Positions 1 to 8,731 of a DNA stretch of 64,000 bases are shown here, piece after piece. The DNA is from Sphingomonas sp. (GTDB lineage: Bacteria > Pseudomonadota > Alphaproteobacteria > Sphingomonadales > Sphingomonadaceae), in the NCBI RefSeq assembly GCF_019635455.1, contig NZ_JAHBZJ010000003.1, positions 1 to 64,000 of the forward strand, in the 5' to 3' direction. The translations under genes were made by a program, and so were the position numbers. Every line of letters starts with the position of its first letter. Position 1 is the stretch's first letter. The notes below the pieces were generated by a model. It ran no database searches. It saw only the letters and a list, made by a program, of their open reading frames with translations, and was not told the origin of the DNA.

Positions 1-1221
1 GGAACGAGGTCGAGACAGCCGAGAAGCGGGTCACCGGACGCGACACGCATCGTCCTCACCCACACCAATGACGAGGTTCGTGCGCTCAACATAGCCGCGC
101 GCGAGCGACTTCGAGCCGGCGGCGAGCTTGGCGAAGATGTCGCAGTCAGCACCGAGCGCGGCGGAAGGGAGTTCGCCACTGGCGACCGCGTGATGTTCCT
201 CAAGAACGAGCGCGGCCTCGGCGTGAAGAATGGAACGCTCGGGACCATCGAGAGTGTCACGCGGAGCCGCATGGCGGTGATGCTGGACGATGGCCGATCG
301 GTCGCGTTCGATACGAAGGACTATGCCAACGTCGATCACGGCTATGCCGCGACCGTTCACAAGGCGCAGGGCGTCACGGTCGATCGCGTGCACGTGTTGG
401 CGACGCCGGGGCTCGATCGGCATGCCGCTTATGTCGCGCTGTCGCGGCATCGCGACAGCGTCGATCTTCATTACGGGCGCGATGACTTCGCCGATCAGGG
501 GAGGCTCGTGCGTGCAATGTCGCGCGAGCGCGGGAAGGACATGGCGTCTGACTACACCCGGAGGCCGAAGCAGGATCGTCAGTCCACAACAACGCCTGCG
601 CGCAACCGGTTCGCCGGATTGAAACTGCGCGTCGATTCCGAGCCGTCGTTGCAGCCGAAGGAAAGCGCCGTCGAAGTTCGAAGCCGCGTGATCGCGCGGC
701 ATGCGCGCGCGGTGCAGTCCATCTTCGAGATGCAGGATCGCGGCCTTGCCACGACGCAAGAGCAGGCGTGCGAACTGCAAGTGTCGGCGAGCGACCTGAA
801 TGGCTTGCGTGAACATGCCGCGCGCGATGCGGAGGTTGCCTATGCACGCGACCCGTCGCTTGCGCCGGAAGCGGCCCGCGGCGACACCGAGCGCGCACGG
901 TGCGCTATCATTCATGAGCGCGAAGTGCGGCTCGATCCGAACAAGCGTGCGGACCGGTTCGTGGAACGCTGGAACCGCTTCAGCCAGGCCGCAAAGCGAG
1001 CCTATGTCGCGGGCGACAACAACCGTCGACGCGCGATGCACGACGAGATGCGTGGCATGGCAAAGGCGCTGGAGCGCGACCCGCAGGTTGAATCGATCCT
1101 CGCCAATCGCAAGCGCGAACTCGGCGTAACCATCGACAGCGGTCGCACGCTAGGCGCCGAACTGGCGTTCAATCACGGGTTCGATCTGGTGCGTGGGAGA
1201 GGGTTGGGAATCGGGATGTAG
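1..1221 (+). CDS. traA: Conjugative relaxase TraA (MobF/Ti-type), 3' part only
   Basis: The frame is open from the first base of the window, so the gene starts upstream and only its C-terminal ~406 residues are present. Helicase signatures of the RecD-like half of MobF relaxases are visible: an ILTHTN-type strand (here IVLTHTNDEVRALN), GDRVMFLKN, and the motif VI block YAATVHKAQGVTVDR followed by YVALSRHRD. The tail after about residue 200 is charged and helical and ends in GRGLGIGM, as I recall for sphingomonad TraA proteins. Such proteins nick oriT and unwind the transferred strand during conjugation. The nuclease domain lies outside the window. No other tra gene follows, so this marks a mobile element or its remnant. 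Confidence 0.85.
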   Translation, partial: GTRSRQPRSGSPDATRIVLTHTNDEVRALNIAARERLRAGGELGEDVAVSTERGGREFATGDRVMFLKNERGLGVKNGTLGTIESVTRSRMAVMLDDGRSVAFDTKDYANVDHGYAATVHKAQGVTVDRVHVLATPGLDRHAAYVALSRHRDSVDLHYGRDDFADQGRLVRAMSRERGKDMASDYTRRPKQDRQSTTTPARNRFAGLKLRVDSEPSLQPKESAVEVRSRVIARHARAVQSIFEMQDRGLATTQEQACELQVSASDLNGLREHAARDAEVAYARDPSLAPEAARGDTERARCAIIHEREVRLDPNKRADRFVERWNRFSQAAKRAYVAGDNNRRRAMHDEMRGMAKALERDPQVESILANRKRELGVTIDSGRTLGAELAFNHGFDLVRGRGLGIGM

Positions 1222-1541
1222 TGAACCCGCTTCGCACCTCCAGTTCAGGTGACCGAGATCAGCCCGGTGAGCTGCCAGTCGCGGATCGGAAGTGATCTGG
1301 AGACGCTCGTCTCGACCGTGGCGCATCTCCATCCCTTTCTGGACGCCAAGCTGGTCGATGCCGCCGGGCGGATGGTGCAGCTAGACTAATGAACGCATCC
1401 GGCGCGAACAAACCCGCGCGTAACGGCAGCCGGAGTCGCTACCGGCGGGCCTTCATCAGGCCCGCAGCCACAGAATTTCCGGCAATTGGGGGCGCCCGCC
1501 GCGAGCGGAGGGCGCGGCGATGCGTTCCGGGCGGGTGCGGC
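1222..1541. other. Gap with a possible gene remnant
   Basis: No convincing complete gene lies between traA and the MBL-fold gene. On the plus strand the frame 1225-1389 is open for about 54 codons with protein-like composition (it contains VTEISPVSCQSRIGSDLETL and ends in RMVQLD). It lacks a good start and ribosome binding site, and I do not recognise it; it may be the decayed end of an older gene. From 1390 to 1541 I see only GC-rich sequence. Confidence 0.3.
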
Positions 1542-2492
1542 TTACTCGTCCCGCGCCGGTACCTCCATCAGGTCGTGTGCGAACAGGACCGGGCCCGGGA
1601 AATAGCGGCGCAGCACCGCGGTGGTCGCCGCTTCGTCATTCTCGCCCGGGACGAAGTGGGTGAGGACAAGCGCCTTCACATTCGCCTCCTTCGCCATGCG
1701 GCCGGTCTCGTCGAGCGTGACATGGGCGCGCGCGTTGCGCAGCCCGCCGGGGGCGCCGGGCGGTCCGGTGCGGCCGTCCTTCTTGATGACGCCGCCCGAA
1801 TCGATGATCAGATAATCCGCGTCGCGCGCAAGCACCGGCAGCGTTTCCGAATAGACGAGATCGCCCGAGATCACGATCGAACGCCCGCCCGCGTCGAAGC
1901 GCAGCGCCACGGTGTAGATGCTGTGGTTGACGTGCGCCGTGCGCACCCGGATCCCGCCGATCGTGAAGTCCTCGCCGCCCGTCAGCTCGGTGAGCGTATA
2001 GTCCTTTTCGGCGTCCTCCAGCGTCTTGCCGATGCGGCCGAGGCGATAGCGGATATCCTCGTCGTAATTGGCGAGCGCCGAGGCGGTGATCGCCGCCATC
2101 GGCGCCGGCCCCGCGACCACGAACTTGCGCCCGCCCAGCAGCGCGTGGATGAAGATCGGTACGAATTCCTCGTTATGATCGAGATGCTGGTGGGTGAAGA
2201 AGAGCCCGTCCAGCGATTCCTCGGGCACCTGCGCCTGGTGCAGCCTCGCCTGGGCGCCGTTGCCCATATCGACCAGGATGCGCGTGTCGCCATAGCGGAT
2301 CAGCACCGACGCGTTCGCGCGTTCGGCGCGGTATTCGGGCGAACCCGATCCCAGGATGGTCGCGATCAGCTCCGGCTGTTCGGCGGTCGGAGCCGGCGAC
2401 GCAGGCTGGGGCTGCGCGGAGACGGTGGCGCAACTCGCCAGCAGCATGGCGGCGGCGGCAAACATGGTCCTGGGTGCGATCCGGTATCCCAT
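1542..2492 (-). CDS. Metallo-beta-lactamase-fold hydrolase, exported, probable lipoprotein
   Basis: 316 aa. The start was chosen at the ATG giving MGYRIAPR, which has GAGGGA about 9 bases upstream; longer frames run into the preceding gene. The N-terminus is a signal peptide with a lipobox-like LASC (Cys21), or an SPase I site after SAQ. The zinc signature THQHLDH is at residues 101-106, with further likely ligands in AHVNHS, SGDLVYSET and the late LTHFVP. This fits arylsulfatase/RNase Z-like MBL enzymes that hydrolyse esters, lactones or phosphodiesters; the substrate is not evident. It is the last gene of the seven-gene minus-strand operon, 19 bases after the BKACE gene, so it probably acts on the same compound from the periplasmic side. 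Confidence 0.85.
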   Translation of the reverse strand: MGYRIAPRTMFAAAAMLLASCATVSAQPQPASPAPTAEQPELIATILGSGSPEYRAERANASVLIRYGDTRILVDMGNGAQARLHQAQVPEESLDGLFFTHQHLDHNEEFVPIFIHALLGGRKFVVAGPAPMAAITASALANYDEDIRYRLGRIGKTLEDAEKDYTLTELTGGEDFTIGGIRVRTAHVNHSIYTVALRFDAGGRSIVISGDLVYSETLPVLARDADYLIIDSGGVIKKDGRTGPPGAPGGLRNARAHVTLDETGRMAKEANVKALVLTHFVPGENDEAATTAVLRRYFPGPVLFAHDLMEVPARDE

Positions 2493-2511
2493 CTGCGGCA
2501 TTCCCTCTGAG

Positions 2512-3438
2512 CTAGAATTTGACGCGGTCGCCGCCCTTGAGCGCGAGCAGCGTCCGCGCCTCGGCCGGGGTGGCGGGTTCGAGCCCCAGTTCGGCGAGGA
2601 TGCGGACGATCTTCGCGACCTGATCGGCGTTGGACGCGGCGAGCTTGCCGCGGCCGATGAACAGGCTGTCCTCCAGCCCGACGCGGACATTGCCGCCCAG
2701 CATCGCCGCCTGCGTCACCACCGGCATCTGGTGGCGCCCGGCGCCGAGCGCGGACCAGACATAGTCGCTGCCGAACAGCCGGTCGGCGGTGCGGCGCATG
2801 AACACGACATTGTCCGCGTCCGCGCCGATCCCGCCCAGAATGCCGAACACGCTCTGGATGAAGAAGGGTGGCTTGGCGATGCCGCGATCGCCGAAATGCG
2901 CGAGATTGTAGAGATGGCCGATATCGTAGCATTCATGCTCGAATCGCGTGCCGTGATCGGCCAGCAGCTCGTAGTTGCGCGCGATATCGGCGAAGGTGTT
3001 GCGGAAGATGAACTTCTCGCTGTCGGCGATATATTGCTGCTCCCAGGGGAATTTCCACTCGGCGACCTTCGCGCCCATGCCGTGGAAGGAGAAGTTCATC
3101 GACCCCATGTTGAGCGAGCACATTTCCGGGCTGAACGTCAGCGCGGCGGCGAGCCGGTCCTCGGGGGTCATGTCCGGGCTGCCGCCGGTGGTGATGTTCA
3201 CTACCGCGTCGCAGCCCTGTTTGATGACCGGCAGGAAGCGCCGGTAGATGTCGGGGTTCCCCGTCGGCGCGCCCGTCTCCGGATCGCGGGCATGAAGATG
3301 GAGGATCGCGGCGCCGGCCTCGGCCGCGGCGATCGCCTGATGGGCGATATCCTCAGGGGTATAGGGCAGCGCGTCGGACAGGGTAGGCGTGTGGATGCCG
3401 CCGGTGATGGCGCAGGTGATGACGACCTTGTTCTTCAT
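2512..3438 (-). CDS. BKACE family beta-keto acid cleavage enzyme (DUF849)
   Basis: 308 aa, the usual length for the family. BKACE enzymes use zinc to transfer the C2-C3 part of a beta-keto acid to acetyl-CoA, giving acetoacetate and a new acyl-CoA; Kce and 3-dehydrocarnitine cleavage enzymes are members. The zinc-binding HLHARD motif is at residues 47-52, after the VVITCAITGG first strand; the family fold is a TIM barrel. The start ATG overlaps the stop of the upstream MFS gene (ATGA), showing translational coupling. Next to a beta-hydroxyacid/hydroxyacyl-CoA dehydrogenase, the natural reading is dehydrogenation of a beta-hydroxy acid followed by cleavage of the resulting keto acid. The actual substrate cannot be read from sequence. 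Confidence 0.88.
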   Translation of the reverse strand: MKNKVVITCAITGGIHTPTLSDALPYTPEDIAHQAIAAAEAGAAILHLHARDPETGAPTGNPDIYRRFLPVIKQGCDAVVNITTGGSPDMTPEDRLAAALTFSPEMCSLNMGSMNFSFHGMGAKVAEWKFPWEQQYIADSEKFIFRNTFADIARNYELLADHGTRFEHECYDIGHLYNLAHFGDRGIAKPPFFIQSVFGILGGIGADADNVVFMRRTADRLFGSDYVWSALGAGRHQMPVVTQAAMLGGNVRVGLEDSLFIGRGKLAASNADQVAKIVRILAELGLEPATPAEARTLLALKGGDRVKF

Positions 3439-4637
3439 GGACGCAGCTTCTCCGGATGGGTTTCGCGCAGTGCGAGGCTGATCAGCACACCGATGGCCAT
3501 GGCCGCGATCGGGAACCACAATATGTGATCGATGCCGAATGCCTGAGCGGTCTGCCCCGCCAGGATCGGCGCGAGCCCTCCGCCGAGCAGCTCGCCTGCC
3601 GCGATCACCATCCCCGATGCGGTGGTCATCAGCGCGATCGGCACGGTTTCGGTCGCGATCGGGCCGACGGTGAGCGTGATCAGCGCGTTGTTGCAGAAAT
3701 GGATGAGGAACAGGATCGCGAAGAGCAGCCACATATTGGGGCCCGCCATGTTGAGCGCGATCAGCGCGCCGAGCGCGCCGATGGAGCTGAGGATCATCAC
3801 CGGCTTGCGCCCGATCAGGTCCGAGAGCGCGGAGAGCAGGATCGTGCCCGCCATCGCGCCGAAGCCGATCGCGGACATCACCACGCCCATGCTGAGCTCG
3901 TTGAGCTTCAGGTGATCGACGAAATAATTGGGCAGGAAGGCGCTGGTGGTGATCAGGCAGGTAAGCCAGCAGAACATGCCGGCCATCAGCAGCCGGATGT
4001 TGCGATGGCCGAACACGGTCTTCCAGTCCTGGAAGCTGTTCGTCTCGGTGCTGCGCTTCGGCGCATCGGGGATGATGCGCCAGGTCGCCCAGGCGATCAG
4101 CAGGCCGGGGATGGTGAAAATCAGGAAGATGTAGCGCCAGTCCACGCCCTCGCGCAGCAGGAAGCCGACGAGCAGCGGCGACAGGCCGAGCCCGAACAGC
4201 ACCAGCATCGTCTGTTGCAGCCCGACATTGCGGCCATGGCGTTCGGGCGGGGAGGCGTTGACGGTGGCGGCGATGCTCGCTGGCGTGAAGGCGCCGTCGG
4301 CGAAGCCCATCACCACACGCACCAACACCAGCCCGCCCAGGCCCGCCGCAAGCCCGCTGCCGCCGATCAGCAGCGAGAAGACGATCAGCGAGCCTACTAG
4401 CACGCGGCGCTGGCCGATCCGGTCCGAAAGATTGCCCATCAGCAGCGCGGCGATACCCCAGGCGAGTGCGAGCGCGCCGGTGATCGTGCCGATATCGCCA
4501 TAATCGAGATGCAGGTCGCGCGCGATGGTGGGATACATGGTGGAGATCAGGAAGCGGTCGATCCCGACCAGGCCGAAGCCCAGCGACAGGATCCCCACCG
4601 CGCGCAATTCCTTCCCCGTTACCGGATTCCTGCTCAT
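3435..4637 (-). CDS. MFS transporter, probably for an organic acid
   Basis: 400 aa with about 12 hydrophobic segments. MFS signature loops are seen after TM2 (GNLSDRIGQRR) and after TM8 (ALSDLIGRKPV). The start ATG (MSRNPVTG) overlaps the 3-hydroxyacyl-CoA dehydrogenase stop by 4 bases, and the gene's own stop overlaps the BKACE start by 4 bases. Placement between catabolic enzymes indicates inner-membrane uptake of the operon's substrate, with the TonB receptor at 8732 as the outer-membrane partner. Similar carriers handle aromatic or dicarboxylic acids, but specificity is inference. Confidence 0.85.
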   Translation of the reverse strand: MSRNPVTGKELRAVGILSLGFGLVGIDRFLISTMYPTIARDLHLDYGDIGTITGALALAWGIAALLMGNLSDRIGQRRVLVGSLIVFSLLIGGSGLAAGLGGLVLVRVVMGFADGAFTPASIAATVNASPPERHGRNVGLQQTMLVLFGLGLSPLLVGFLLREGVDWRYIFLIFTIPGLLIAWATWRIIPDAPKRSTETNSFQDWKTVFGHRNIRLLMAGMFCWLTCLITTSAFLPNYFVDHLKLNELSMGVVMSAIGFGAMAGTILLSALSDLIGRKPVMILSSIGALGALIALNMAGPNMWLLFAILFLIHFCNNALITLTVGPIATETVPIALMTTASGMVIAAGELLGGGLAPILAGQTAQAFGIDHILWFPIAAMAIGVLISLALRETHPEKLRP

Positions 4638-5548
4638 TTGGCCGCCCTCTCCCGCTGTGCCTTGACCAGATGGGCGGCGAGACCGGCGCGTAGTTCCGCC
4701 TTTTCCGCGTCCGTCCATGGCCGGAATCCCTCGCCCGACTTGAAGCCCAGCCGCCCCGCCTCGACCAGTGCGGCGAGGTGGGGGTGGGGCCCCGCCGAGC
4801 GATCGAGCTCGGGGATGATCGTGCGGTGGATGTCGAGCGTCAGATCCAGCCCGACCAGGTCCGCATTCTCGAGCGGGCCGAGCACTGGAAGGCGCAGGCC
4901 GAAGCTGTTCCTGACGCAATGATCCAGCGTGCGCGCGTCGCAGACGCCGTCCGCGACCATCGCGATCGCCTCGCGCCACAGCGCATGCTGCAGCCGGTTG
5001 GCGACGAAGCCCGGCACGTCCTTGCGGACATGCGCCGGTGCCTTGCCGATGCTTTCGAGCAGCGCCATCGTTATGGTCACCGTCTCGTCGGACGTGTGCG
5101 AACCCTGGATCACTTCGACCAGAGGTATCAGCGGCGCGGGGTTCCACCAATGCGTGCCGACGATGCGATCGGCGGTATCGAATCCCGCCGCGATACTGCC
5201 GATCGGCATCACCGATGAATTGCTGGCCAGGATCGCGTCGCGCGGCGCGTGGGCGATCAGATCGGCGAAGATCGCGCGCTTGATCTCGATCCGCTCGGGT
5301 GCCGCCTCGGTGACGAAACCGGCCAAGGAGACCGCCTCGGCAAGATCGGCGGTTACCGTGACGCGCGCCGCCGCGGCGGGATCGCCGCCGGTCAGCTCCA
5401 GATCGGCGCGGAGGCGCTCTGCGACTGTGGCGCGGACCTGGTCGAAAGGTTCGTGGATCGCGACCTCATGGCCTGCGGAGGCGAAGACCTGTGCGATCCC
5501 CACGCCCATCAGCCCGCCGCCGATCACCGCGATGCGCGGTTCCGCCAT
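4634..5548 (-). CDS. 3-hydroxyacyl-CoA dehydrogenase family protein (beta-hydroxy acid dehydrogenase)
   Basis: 304 aa. The Rossmann N-terminus has IAVIGGGLMGVGIA (residues 6-19) for NAD. The catalytic block is SNSS (109-112) then GTHWWNPAPLIPLVEV with the catalytic His at about 133. The C-terminal helical domain ends with the LGFKSGEGFRPW element. Single-domain enzymes of this size include L-carnitine dehydrogenase, L-gulonate dehydrogenase and 3-hydroxybutyryl-CoA dehydrogenase. The THWWNP variant and the BKACE neighbour favour oxidation of a free beta-hydroxy acid rather than fatty-acyl-CoA. Five bases separate it from the upstream SDR gene; the stop overlaps the MFS start. Confidence 0.85.
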   Translation of the reverse strand: MAEPRIAVIGGGLMGVGIAQVFASAGHEVAIHEPFDQVRATVAERLRADLELTGGDPAAAARVTVTADLAEAVSLAGFVTEAAPERIEIKRAIFADLIAHAPRDAILASNSSVMPIGSIAAGFDTADRIVGTHWWNPAPLIPLVEVIQGSHTSDETVTITMALLESIGKAPAHVRKDVPGFVANRLQHALWREAIAMVADGVCDARTLDHCVRNSFGLRLPVLGPLENADLVGLDLTLDIHRTIIPELDRSAGPHPHLAALVEAGRLGFKSGEGFRPWTDAEKAELRAGLAAHLVKAQRERAAK

Positions 5549-5553
5549 GTGTT

Positions 5554-6354
5554 TTACCCCGCCGTATAGCCGCCATCGGCGTAGAGGATGTGCCCGGTGT
5601 GGAAATCGGACGCGCGCGAACAGAGGAAGAGCAGGGGCCCCGCCAGATCCTCGGGCTCGCCCAGCCGGCCGACGGGCACGCGCGCGAGAAAGCCCTCGCG
5701 CACCGCTCTTGCCTTGTCGTCATCGGCGAACATCCAGGCGGTGAGCGGCGAGCGGAAGACGGTGGGCGCGATCGCGTTGACCGTGATGCCGTGCTTCCCC
5801 CATTCGCAGCCAAGCGCCTTGGTGATCCCGTCGACGGCGGACTTGGACGCGCAATAGGCGGTATAGCCCGCCGGATGGCCAAGCTTGCCGCGCGCCGAGG
5901 AGGTAAACACCACCTTGCCCCCGCCGCCCTGCGCGATCATCTGCCTGCCCGCGGCGCGCGCGATCAGCCAGGCGCCGTCGACATTGGCGAGCATCACGCT
6001 GCGGAAGCGATCGGGCGACATGTCGATGATCGGCGCGACATCGTTCATGCCGGAGGCGACGACGAGGATGTCGACGCCGCCGTGCGCGGCGACCGCGGCG
6101 GCGACGATCGCGTCGCAATCCGCCTCGGTATCGGGGCGGCGGTTGACCGGCTCCGCGGCGATGCCCGCCGCCGCCAGCTCCGCGACGAGCTCGTCCAGCG
6201 CCGCGCGGTTGCCGCCGGTGACGGTCAGCCGCGCGCCGGCCCGGCCGAGCGTGGCGCACACGACCTTCCCGAAGGCGCCGGTCGCGCCGACCACGATCGC
6301 CGACTTGCCGGCGACATCGAACATTCGCGAGGGATCGATGGCGGGCAGCGTCAT
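5554..6354 (-). CDS. Short-chain dehydrogenase/reductase (SDR)
   Basis: 266 aa classical SDR. The cofactor motif is VGATGAFG (residues 22-29) in place of TGxxxGxG. The usual NNAG is replaced by ASGMND near 100-105. The catalytic triad is Ser152/153 (TSSARG), Tyr167 and Lys171 (YCASK). The C-terminus has the HTGHILYADGGYTAG block that closes many SDRs. It overlaps the cupin stop by 4 bases, so the genes are co-translated. It probably oxidises or reduces an alcohol/ketone intermediate of the pathway; cofactor and substrate are not decided by sequence. Confidence 0.88.
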   Translation of the reverse strand: MTLPAIDPSRMFDVAGKSAIVVGATGAFGKVVCATLGRAGARLTVTGGNRAALDELVAELAAAGIAAEPVNRRPDTEADCDAIVAAAVAAHGGVDILVVASGMNDVAPIIDMSPDRFRSVMLANVDGAWLIARAAGRQMIAQGGGGKVVFTSSARGKLGHPAGYTAYCASKSAVDGITKALGCEWGKHGITVNAIAPTVFRSPLTAWMFADDDKARAVREGFLARVPVGRLGEPEDLAGPLLFLCSRASDFHTGHILYADGGYTAG

Positions 6355-6701
6355 GCCCGCGCCTCCGGATAGGGCATCACCACCAGCATCGAGGCGACGG
6401 CATTGCCCTCGTTGCGAATCGCGCGTGCCTCGCCCGCGCCGACGAAGCAGCTGTCGAACGGCTGGAGCACATGGCAGGAGCCATCGCCCAGTTCGATCGT
6501 CACCGCGCCTTCGACGACGACATAGATTTTCTCCAGCGGGCTCGCATCCATCTCGGCTCCGCCGCCGGGAAGGAAGTGCGACAGGCCCGTCCAGGCGAAG
6601 CCGGCGGAGCTGGCGTCGAAGCCCTGAAGCCGCAGCCCACGCATGTCGTAATGCCCGGGCGCGTCATAGCGCCTCGCGTCGTTGAAACGCGTGATTTCCA
6701 T
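6351..6701 (-). CDS. Single-domain cupin protein
   Basis: 116 aa small cupin. The core has the pattern LEKIYVVVEGAVTIELGDG followed by LQPFDSCFVGAGEARAIRNEGN, matching cupin motifs 1 and 2. The histidines that normally bind metal in motif 1 are absent, so it may be a non-catalytic binding or isomerase-like cupin. Start ATG preceded by GGGAG at good spacing. It sits 24 bases after the cyclase gene and overlaps the SDR gene, so it belongs to the operon. Role unknown. Confidence 0.8.
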   Translation of the reverse strand: MEITRFNDARRYDAPGHYDMRGLRLQGFDASSAGFAWTGLSHFLPGGGAEMDASPLEKIYVVVEGAVTIELGDGSCHVLQPFDSCFVGAGEARAIRNEGNAVASMLVVMPYPEARA

Positions 6702-6725
6702 GGATCCACTCCCGGCGGGAAGCCG

Positions 6726-7595
6726 CTATTCGGCCTTGCCCGTTTCGATGCGGAAGCTTCCGCTGGGGTCGACGATCGCGACGAGGCGGACGATGCAGCC
6801 GTCGCCCTTTTTCCAGCGCCACGGGAAGGCGGCGAAGGTGACGCGCTTGCCGGTCACCTTGTCGATGTCGCCGCCGACATTCTCGAACCCGCAGATGCCG
6901 GCGGAAAGGATCGCCTTGTGGCACGGCTCCCATTCGGGGAAGTCCTCGATCACCTTGCGGCCGGTGAGCTGGCGATATTCCTCATTGATGTGGGGGATCA
7001 GCCCGTTGGGCGCGCCGGGGCCATGCGGGCCGATCGCGGTGCCCAGCGGATGATCGAGCGCCTGGGTGTCCGATCCGCACATCTTTACGCCGCGCTTCAC
7101 GAACCATTCGCCGGCATCCTTGTAGAAGCCCGGCGAGTAGCCGTAATAATGCATGTTATCGCCGTAATATTTGTGCCAGCCGGTGTTGACGATGACGATG
7201 TCGCCCTCGCGGATCTGCGGGCGGGCATTCTCCAGGTCCTCGGCGGTGATCACCTCCCACTTCTTCTTGGGGATCGAAACCACCACGCCGGTGCCGAAGA
7301 AATAGGGCAGGGGAACCTCGTCCATGAAGGGCGTGCCTTCGACGACATGCGCGGGCGCATCGATATGCGTGCCCGAATGCATCACCGTGGTGATGCGCTG
7401 AGTCAGCACGCCCGATTTGGACATGCCGTGCAGCCGTTCGATCTTCACATCCTCGAAATAGGGCCAGCAGGGCTGGCCGAGCCCCCAGGGATGGCTGAGG
7501 TCATAAAATTCCAGCCCCATCGCGTTGCTGAGGTTCGACTGCGTGAACTGGCTCAGCGATTCGTCGCGCCAATCCCCTTCCTCCCATCCAGGCAT
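6726..7595 (-). CDS. Cyclase-family metal hydrolase (kynurenine formamidase-like)
   Basis: 289 aa. The hallmark HSGTHIDAPAH (residues 73-83) is the metal site of the cyclase family (PF04199), which includes kynurenine formamidase, isatin hydrolase and polyketide cyclases. Other typical blocks are YDLSHPWGLGQPCWP near the N-terminus and GDIVIVNTGW in the middle. The start ATG (MPGWEEGDW) was chosen for its AAGGAG site 8 bases upstream; longer frames extend into the promoter. It is first in the operon, so it may open a lactone or cyclic amide, or hydrolyse an amide, at the start of the pathway. It is divergent from the IclR gene, with repeated promoter elements between them. Confidence 0.88.
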   Translation of the reverse strand: MPGWEEGDWRDESLSQFTQSNLSNAMGLEFYDLSHPWGLGQPCWPYFEDVKIERLHGMSKSGVLTQRITTVMHSGTHIDAPAHVVEGTPFMDEVPLPYFFGTGVVVSIPKKKWEVITAEDLENARPQIREGDIVIVNTGWHKYYGDNMHYYGYSPGFYKDAGEWFVKRGVKMCGSDTQALDHPLGTAIGPHGPGAPNGLIPHINEEYRQLTGRKVIEDFPEWEPCHKAILSAGICGFENVGGDIDKVTGKRVTFAAFPWRWKKGDGCIVRLVAIVDPSGSFRIETGKAE

Positions 7596-7731
7596 CCCAC
7601 TCTCCTTAAGTACTGCATTACGGAATTTATGTACCGCATAGTGGATTTCACTACGGGATTCTGTCAAGGTTTTTTTGGCCAAGGCCGCGAAACCGCGATA
7701 CTGTCGCATCGAACGAAGGGGGTTTGAGCAG
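7596..7731. promoter_or_regulatory. Divergent promoter/operator region between catabolic operon and iclR
   Basis: This AT-richer segment holds two similar 13-mers 21 bases apart (TACTGCATTACGG at 7611, TACCGCATAGTGG at 7632) and a further TACGGGATT at about 7652, spacing that puts sites on one face of the helix. The core TGTACCGCATA (7630-7640) recurs inverted as TGTATCGCAT(A/G) before the TonB receptor. TAGTG/CACTA arms form a small inverted repeat at about 7639-7653. A regulator array read by the adjacent IclR protein is the simplest explanation. Confidence 0.5.
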
Positions 7732-8520
7732 GTGGCACGAGGCAATGGGGGCGAGAATGACGCCGCCGACCGCAATGGGATTCAGGTGATTGCCCGCGCG
7801 GCGAGCATCCTGCGCGAACTGAACACGGCGCGCGACGGGCTCAGCCTGGCGGAGCTCGCGTCGCGGCTTGGGCTGGCGCGCTCGACCGTACAGCGCATCG
7901 TCAAGGCGCTGTCCGACGAGCAGCTGCTGACGCCCACGTCGCGGCACGCGCGCGTGCGGCTGGGGCCGCTGCTCGTCCTGCTCGGCGCCAATGCGAAGCT
8001 CGACGTGATCGAGCTGGTGCGGCCGATCATGCAGAAGCTCTCGGCCAAGCTGGGGGAAACGGTCGACCTGTCGGTGCTGCAGGGGACGTCGGCACTGTTT
8101 GTAGATCAAGTAACTGGAAACAACAGACTTTCAGCGGTTTCCAAGCCCGGCCAGCTGTTTCCGCTGCACAGCACCGCCAACGGCAAGGCGCTGCTCGCCA
8201 GCGTCGAGGGCGATGAGTGGCGCGCGCTGCTGCCGGCCCGTCTGCCCACCGATACCGAGAATACCATCACCTCGATCGATTCGCTCGAAAGCGAGATCGA
8301 CGAGATCCGCAAGCGGCGGCTCGCCTTCGACCTGGAGGAGCACACGCTTGGTGTGTGTGCGATCGGCGCCTGGTTCGCCGATCCGACCGGGCGATCCTAT
8401 GCCATATCGGTGCCGGTCCCATCGGTGCGCTTCGCCGATACGCTGGATCTGCGCAACGCCGTGCTCGCGGCGCAGCGCGAGATTGCCGCCGCAATGCACA
8501 GCAGCGATCCCACCCCCTGA
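7732..8520 (+). CDS. IclR-family transcriptional regulator
   Basis: 262 aa from the GTG start, chosen because GAAGGGGG lies about 10 bases upstream; an upstream TTG at 7675 would add 19 residues. An N-terminal winged helix-turn-helix (LSLAELASRLGLARSTVQRIVKALS, about residues 37-61) is followed by the IclR effector domain with FPLHSTANGKALLA and the closing SVPVPSVRF. IclR regulators bind small organic acids and commonly control adjacent catabolic operons. Divergence from the cyclase-first operon and position just before the TonB receptor suggest it controls both. Confidence 0.9.
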   Translation: MARGNGGENDAADRNGIQVIARAASILRELNTARDGLSLAELASRLGLARSTVQRIVKALSDEQLLTPTSRHARVRLGPLLVLLGANAKLDVIELVRPIMQKLSAKLGETVDLSVLQGTSALFVDQVTGNNRLSAVSKPGQLFPLHSTANGKALLASVEGDEWRALLPARLPTDTENTITSIDSLESEIDEIRKRRLAFDLEEHTLGVCAIGAWFADPTGRSYAISVPVPSVRFADTLDLRNAVLAAQREIAAAMHSSDPTP

Positions 8521-8553
8521 CGGCCGCCGGCTGCAATCCGTCAGCCATGCCGC

Positions 8554-8680
8554 CATGCGATACAGTCGCGTTCGAATCCGGCCGCGGTGGCGGAATCGGT
8601 GCCCATATGTGCGCCGGTGGGACGGATCTTCCGCCTGATATGCCGAATTGAAGCTTGACGAAGTACTATTATGCGATACA
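8554..8680. promoter_or_regulatory. TonB-receptor promoter region with IclR-like sites
   Basis: Two copies of ATGCGATACA occur here (within 8554-8564 and 8670-8680). They are the reverse complement of TGTATCGCAT and match the TGTACCGCATA site in the cyclase/iclR promoter at 9 or 10 of 11 positions. Shared elements in front of the receptor and the catabolic operon suggest co-regulation. The sites were found by eye; no binding data are implied. Confidence 0.4.
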
Positions 8681-8731
8681 CATAACCCACAATACGGTCA
8701 TATAAGACCATGCAAGGGGAGGAACTCGCAT

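Noticed and set aside
1389..2510. Long plus-strand open frame opposite the MBL gene (and many similar long frames elsewhere)
   Set aside because: High GC leaves long antisense frames open. These lack ribosome sites, are rich in Arg/Ala/His, and lie opposite genes with clear family motifs.
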